Source: Chloroflexota bacterium (lineage in GTDB: Bacteria; Chloroflexota; Chloroflexia; JAMDCE01). Taken from it: a stretch of 13,232 bases of DNA. Location of the stretch: NCBI GenBank assembly GCA_023489135.1, contig JAMDCE010000676.1, positions 1-13,232 of the forward strand, read 5' to 3'. Shown here in pieces: positions 12,025 through 13,232 of this stretch (the stretch's first letter is position 1; each line of letters begins with the position of its first letter). The translations under genes were made by a program, and so were the position numbers. Below the pieces are notes generated by a model. It saw only the letters and a list, made by a program, of their open reading frames with translations, searched no databases and was not told the origin of the DNA.

Positions 12025-13232
12025 ATGGTTGAGACCCTGCCGCGAAGAGGTCTAACTGAGATTCCTGTTCAGGAAATCGCGCCCCATAGTACTCTTGAGG
12101 TTCTCAAGCAGTACAGCATCTTGAAGATCGCTCCCACCTCTTTCTTCGCCGACTACGGCTGCCACGTCAGAATCCTCGAGGAAACACTGGCGCTGGAAAA
12201 GGCCGGATCGAAGGTGACGGTGTGTACCTACGGCAGCGGGCGCGATATCGGCGGGGTAGAGATTTGCCGAGCCCGTTCGGCTCCGCTGTCCAACGGAGTG
12301 CGGGTGGGTTCCTCCAAGCGCAAGGTCTATTTCGATGCCTGGCTATCCCTCTATGCCCTGGCCGCCTCGAGGAGGGTTAAGCCTGATATCGTCCACGCTC
12401 ACTTGCACGAAGGCGCCCTCATCGGATACCCCATCAGCAGGCTGAATAAGACCCCTCTGGTTTTCGATTTCCAGGGGAGCCTCACCAGCGAGATGGTGGA
12501 CCATTCCTTCCTGCGTCGCGAAAGCCTCGTTTACGCTCCGCTGCGCCAGATTGAGATGATCATCAACCGCTTGGCCGGCGTCATAATCACGAGCTCGCGA
12601 AACGCGGCGGACATTCTCATTCGGGAGTTTGATTGCCCGGCGGACAAGGTCTTCCCGGTGCCCGACTGCGTGAATGGTGATCGCTTCCGCCCCAAATGGG
12701 AGATTCCCCTCCACCGGCGACTGCAGCTCAAGAGGGAGCTGGGCATTCCGGAGGATCGCAAGATAGTGGTCTATCTTGGCCTCCTGGCCGAGTATCAGGG
12801 AAGCAGCCATTTGCTCCAGGCAGCCAGCCTGGTACACCGCGAGGTGCCCGACGTGCATTTCTTGCTGATGGGGTACCCCGGCGAGCAGCGCTACAAAGAC
12901 CTGGCCGGGGTGCTTGGCATCTCGGATTTCGTGACGTTCACCGGCAAGATACCCTACGAAAAGGCGTCGATGTACCTTTCGCTCGGCGACGTGGCGGTTT
13001 CTCCCAAGATATCCGAAACCGAAGGCAACGGAAAGCTGCTGAATTACATCGCGACCGGCCTGCCTACGGTTACGTTTAACACTCCCGTCAGTATGGAGAT
13101 ACTGGGAGACCTGGGAGTGTACGCCCAGCTGGGAAACACCGAGCAGCTGGCGGGCTTGATCGAGTGGCTGCTGAAAGACGAGAGGGCGGCCGAAGATATC
13201 GGGCGGAACCTGCGTGCCAGAGCCGTCGATCA
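12025..13232 (+). CDS. Family 4 (GT-B) glycosyltransferase, 3' end outside window
   Basis: At least 402 residues, open to the window end. ATG at 12025 has TGAGGG 6 bases upstream; it adds about 32 residues before the usual beginning LKIAPTSFFADYGCHVRILEE, so the TTG at 12121 remains an alternative. The order of features is that of GT4 enzymes: N-terminal Rossmann domain with DIVHAHLHEGAL, a segment IITSSRNAADILIREF, the PVPDCVNGDRFRP loop, then the donor-binding domain from IVVYLGLLAEYQGSSHLLQA through FLLMGYPGE and FTGKIPYEKASMYL. The usual E-x7-E region reads SETEGNGKLLNYIATGLP, keeping the first Glu but with Asn340 in place of the second. It probably adds a hexose or related sugar to a surface glycan. 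Donor and acceptor cannot be inferred. Confidence 0.9.
   Translation, partial: MVETLPRRGLTEIPVQEIAPHSTLEVLKQYSILKIAPTSFFADYGCHVRILEETLALEKAGSKVTVCTYGSGRDIGGVEICRARSAPLSNGVRVGSSKRKVYFDAWLSLYALAASRRVKPDIVHAHLHEGALIGYPISRLNKTPLVFDFQGSLTSEMVDHSFLRRESLVYAPLRQIEMIINRLAGVIITSSRNAADILIREFDCPADKVFPVPDCVNGDRFRPKWEIPLHRRLQLKRELGIPEDRKIVVYLGLLAEYQGSSHLLQAASLVHREVPDVHFLLMGYPGEQRYKDLAGVLGISDFVTFTGKIPYEKASMYLSLGDVAVSPKISETEGNGKLLNYIATGLPTVTFNTPVSMEILGDLGVYAQLGNTEQLAGLIEWLLKDERAAEDIGRNLRARAVD

Noticed and set aside
12343..12858. 171-codon minus-strand frame opposite the GT4 gene
   Set aside because: The plus-strand frame through this stretch is a continuous GT4 protein with clear motifs; this is its shadow.

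Overview
The window reads as chromosomal DNA of a moderately GC-rich, probably anaerobic bacterium. The two genes at the left edge encode the alpha (partial) and beta subunits of a pyruvate/2-oxoacid:ferredoxin oxidoreductase, an oxygen-sensitive enzyme typical of anaerobes. The style of the PAS, HD-GYP and glycosyltransferase genes, and the MurJ flippase next to an ADP-heptose-type nucleotidyltransferase, would fit an uncultured Chloroflexota or deep-branching anaerobic Actinobacteriota lineage. That placement is an impression from protein style; no rRNA or marker gene is present to settle it.

Layout. (1) 1-1712, plus strand: porA (3' part), porB and a hairpin terminator. (2) 1761-5553, plus strand: a signalling block with its own sigma70-like promoter. 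It holds a single-domain receiver whose phosphoacceptor Asp is replaced by Glu, a PAS protein with no output domain, an unrecognised 153-residue protein, and a REC-PAS-HD-GYP cyclic-di-GMP phosphodiesterase. (3) 5558-8365, minus strand: a GAF sensor histidine kinase followed by a REC-HD-GYP response regulator, 18 bp apart. The two HD-GYP genes converge with only 4 bp between their stop codons. (4) 8528-8674, minus strand: an unannotatable-by-start fragment that is clearly the C-terminal third of a VapC-type PIN toxin, directly after the murJ stop and in its frame. (5) 8675-10755, minus strand: rfaE2-type nucleotidyltransferase and murJ, overlapping by ATGA. (6) 10756-11299: a divergent intergenic region holding two opposed promoters with an identical 12-bp core and, between them, a palindromic REP/BIME-like element. 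(7) 11300-13232, plus strand: a GT2 and a GT4 glycosyltransferase (the latter cut by the window end), probably the start of a cell-surface polysaccharide operon.

How they work together. The centre is a signalling cluster with two intact HD-GYP domains and no GGDEF domain, so its enzymatic output should be removal of cyclic-di-GMP, gated by phosphorylation (histidine kinase, receivers) and by PAS/GAF sensing. The flanking genes on the right serve the envelope: lipid II flipping, nucleotide-activated heptose, surface glycans. A functional link between the two parts is possible but is only suggested by adjacency. Nothing here is a clearly new defence or mobile system. The most unusual items are the Glu-bearing receiver, the orphan 153-residue protein inside the cluster, the tail-to-tail HD-GYP pair, the VapC relic and the BIME-like element.
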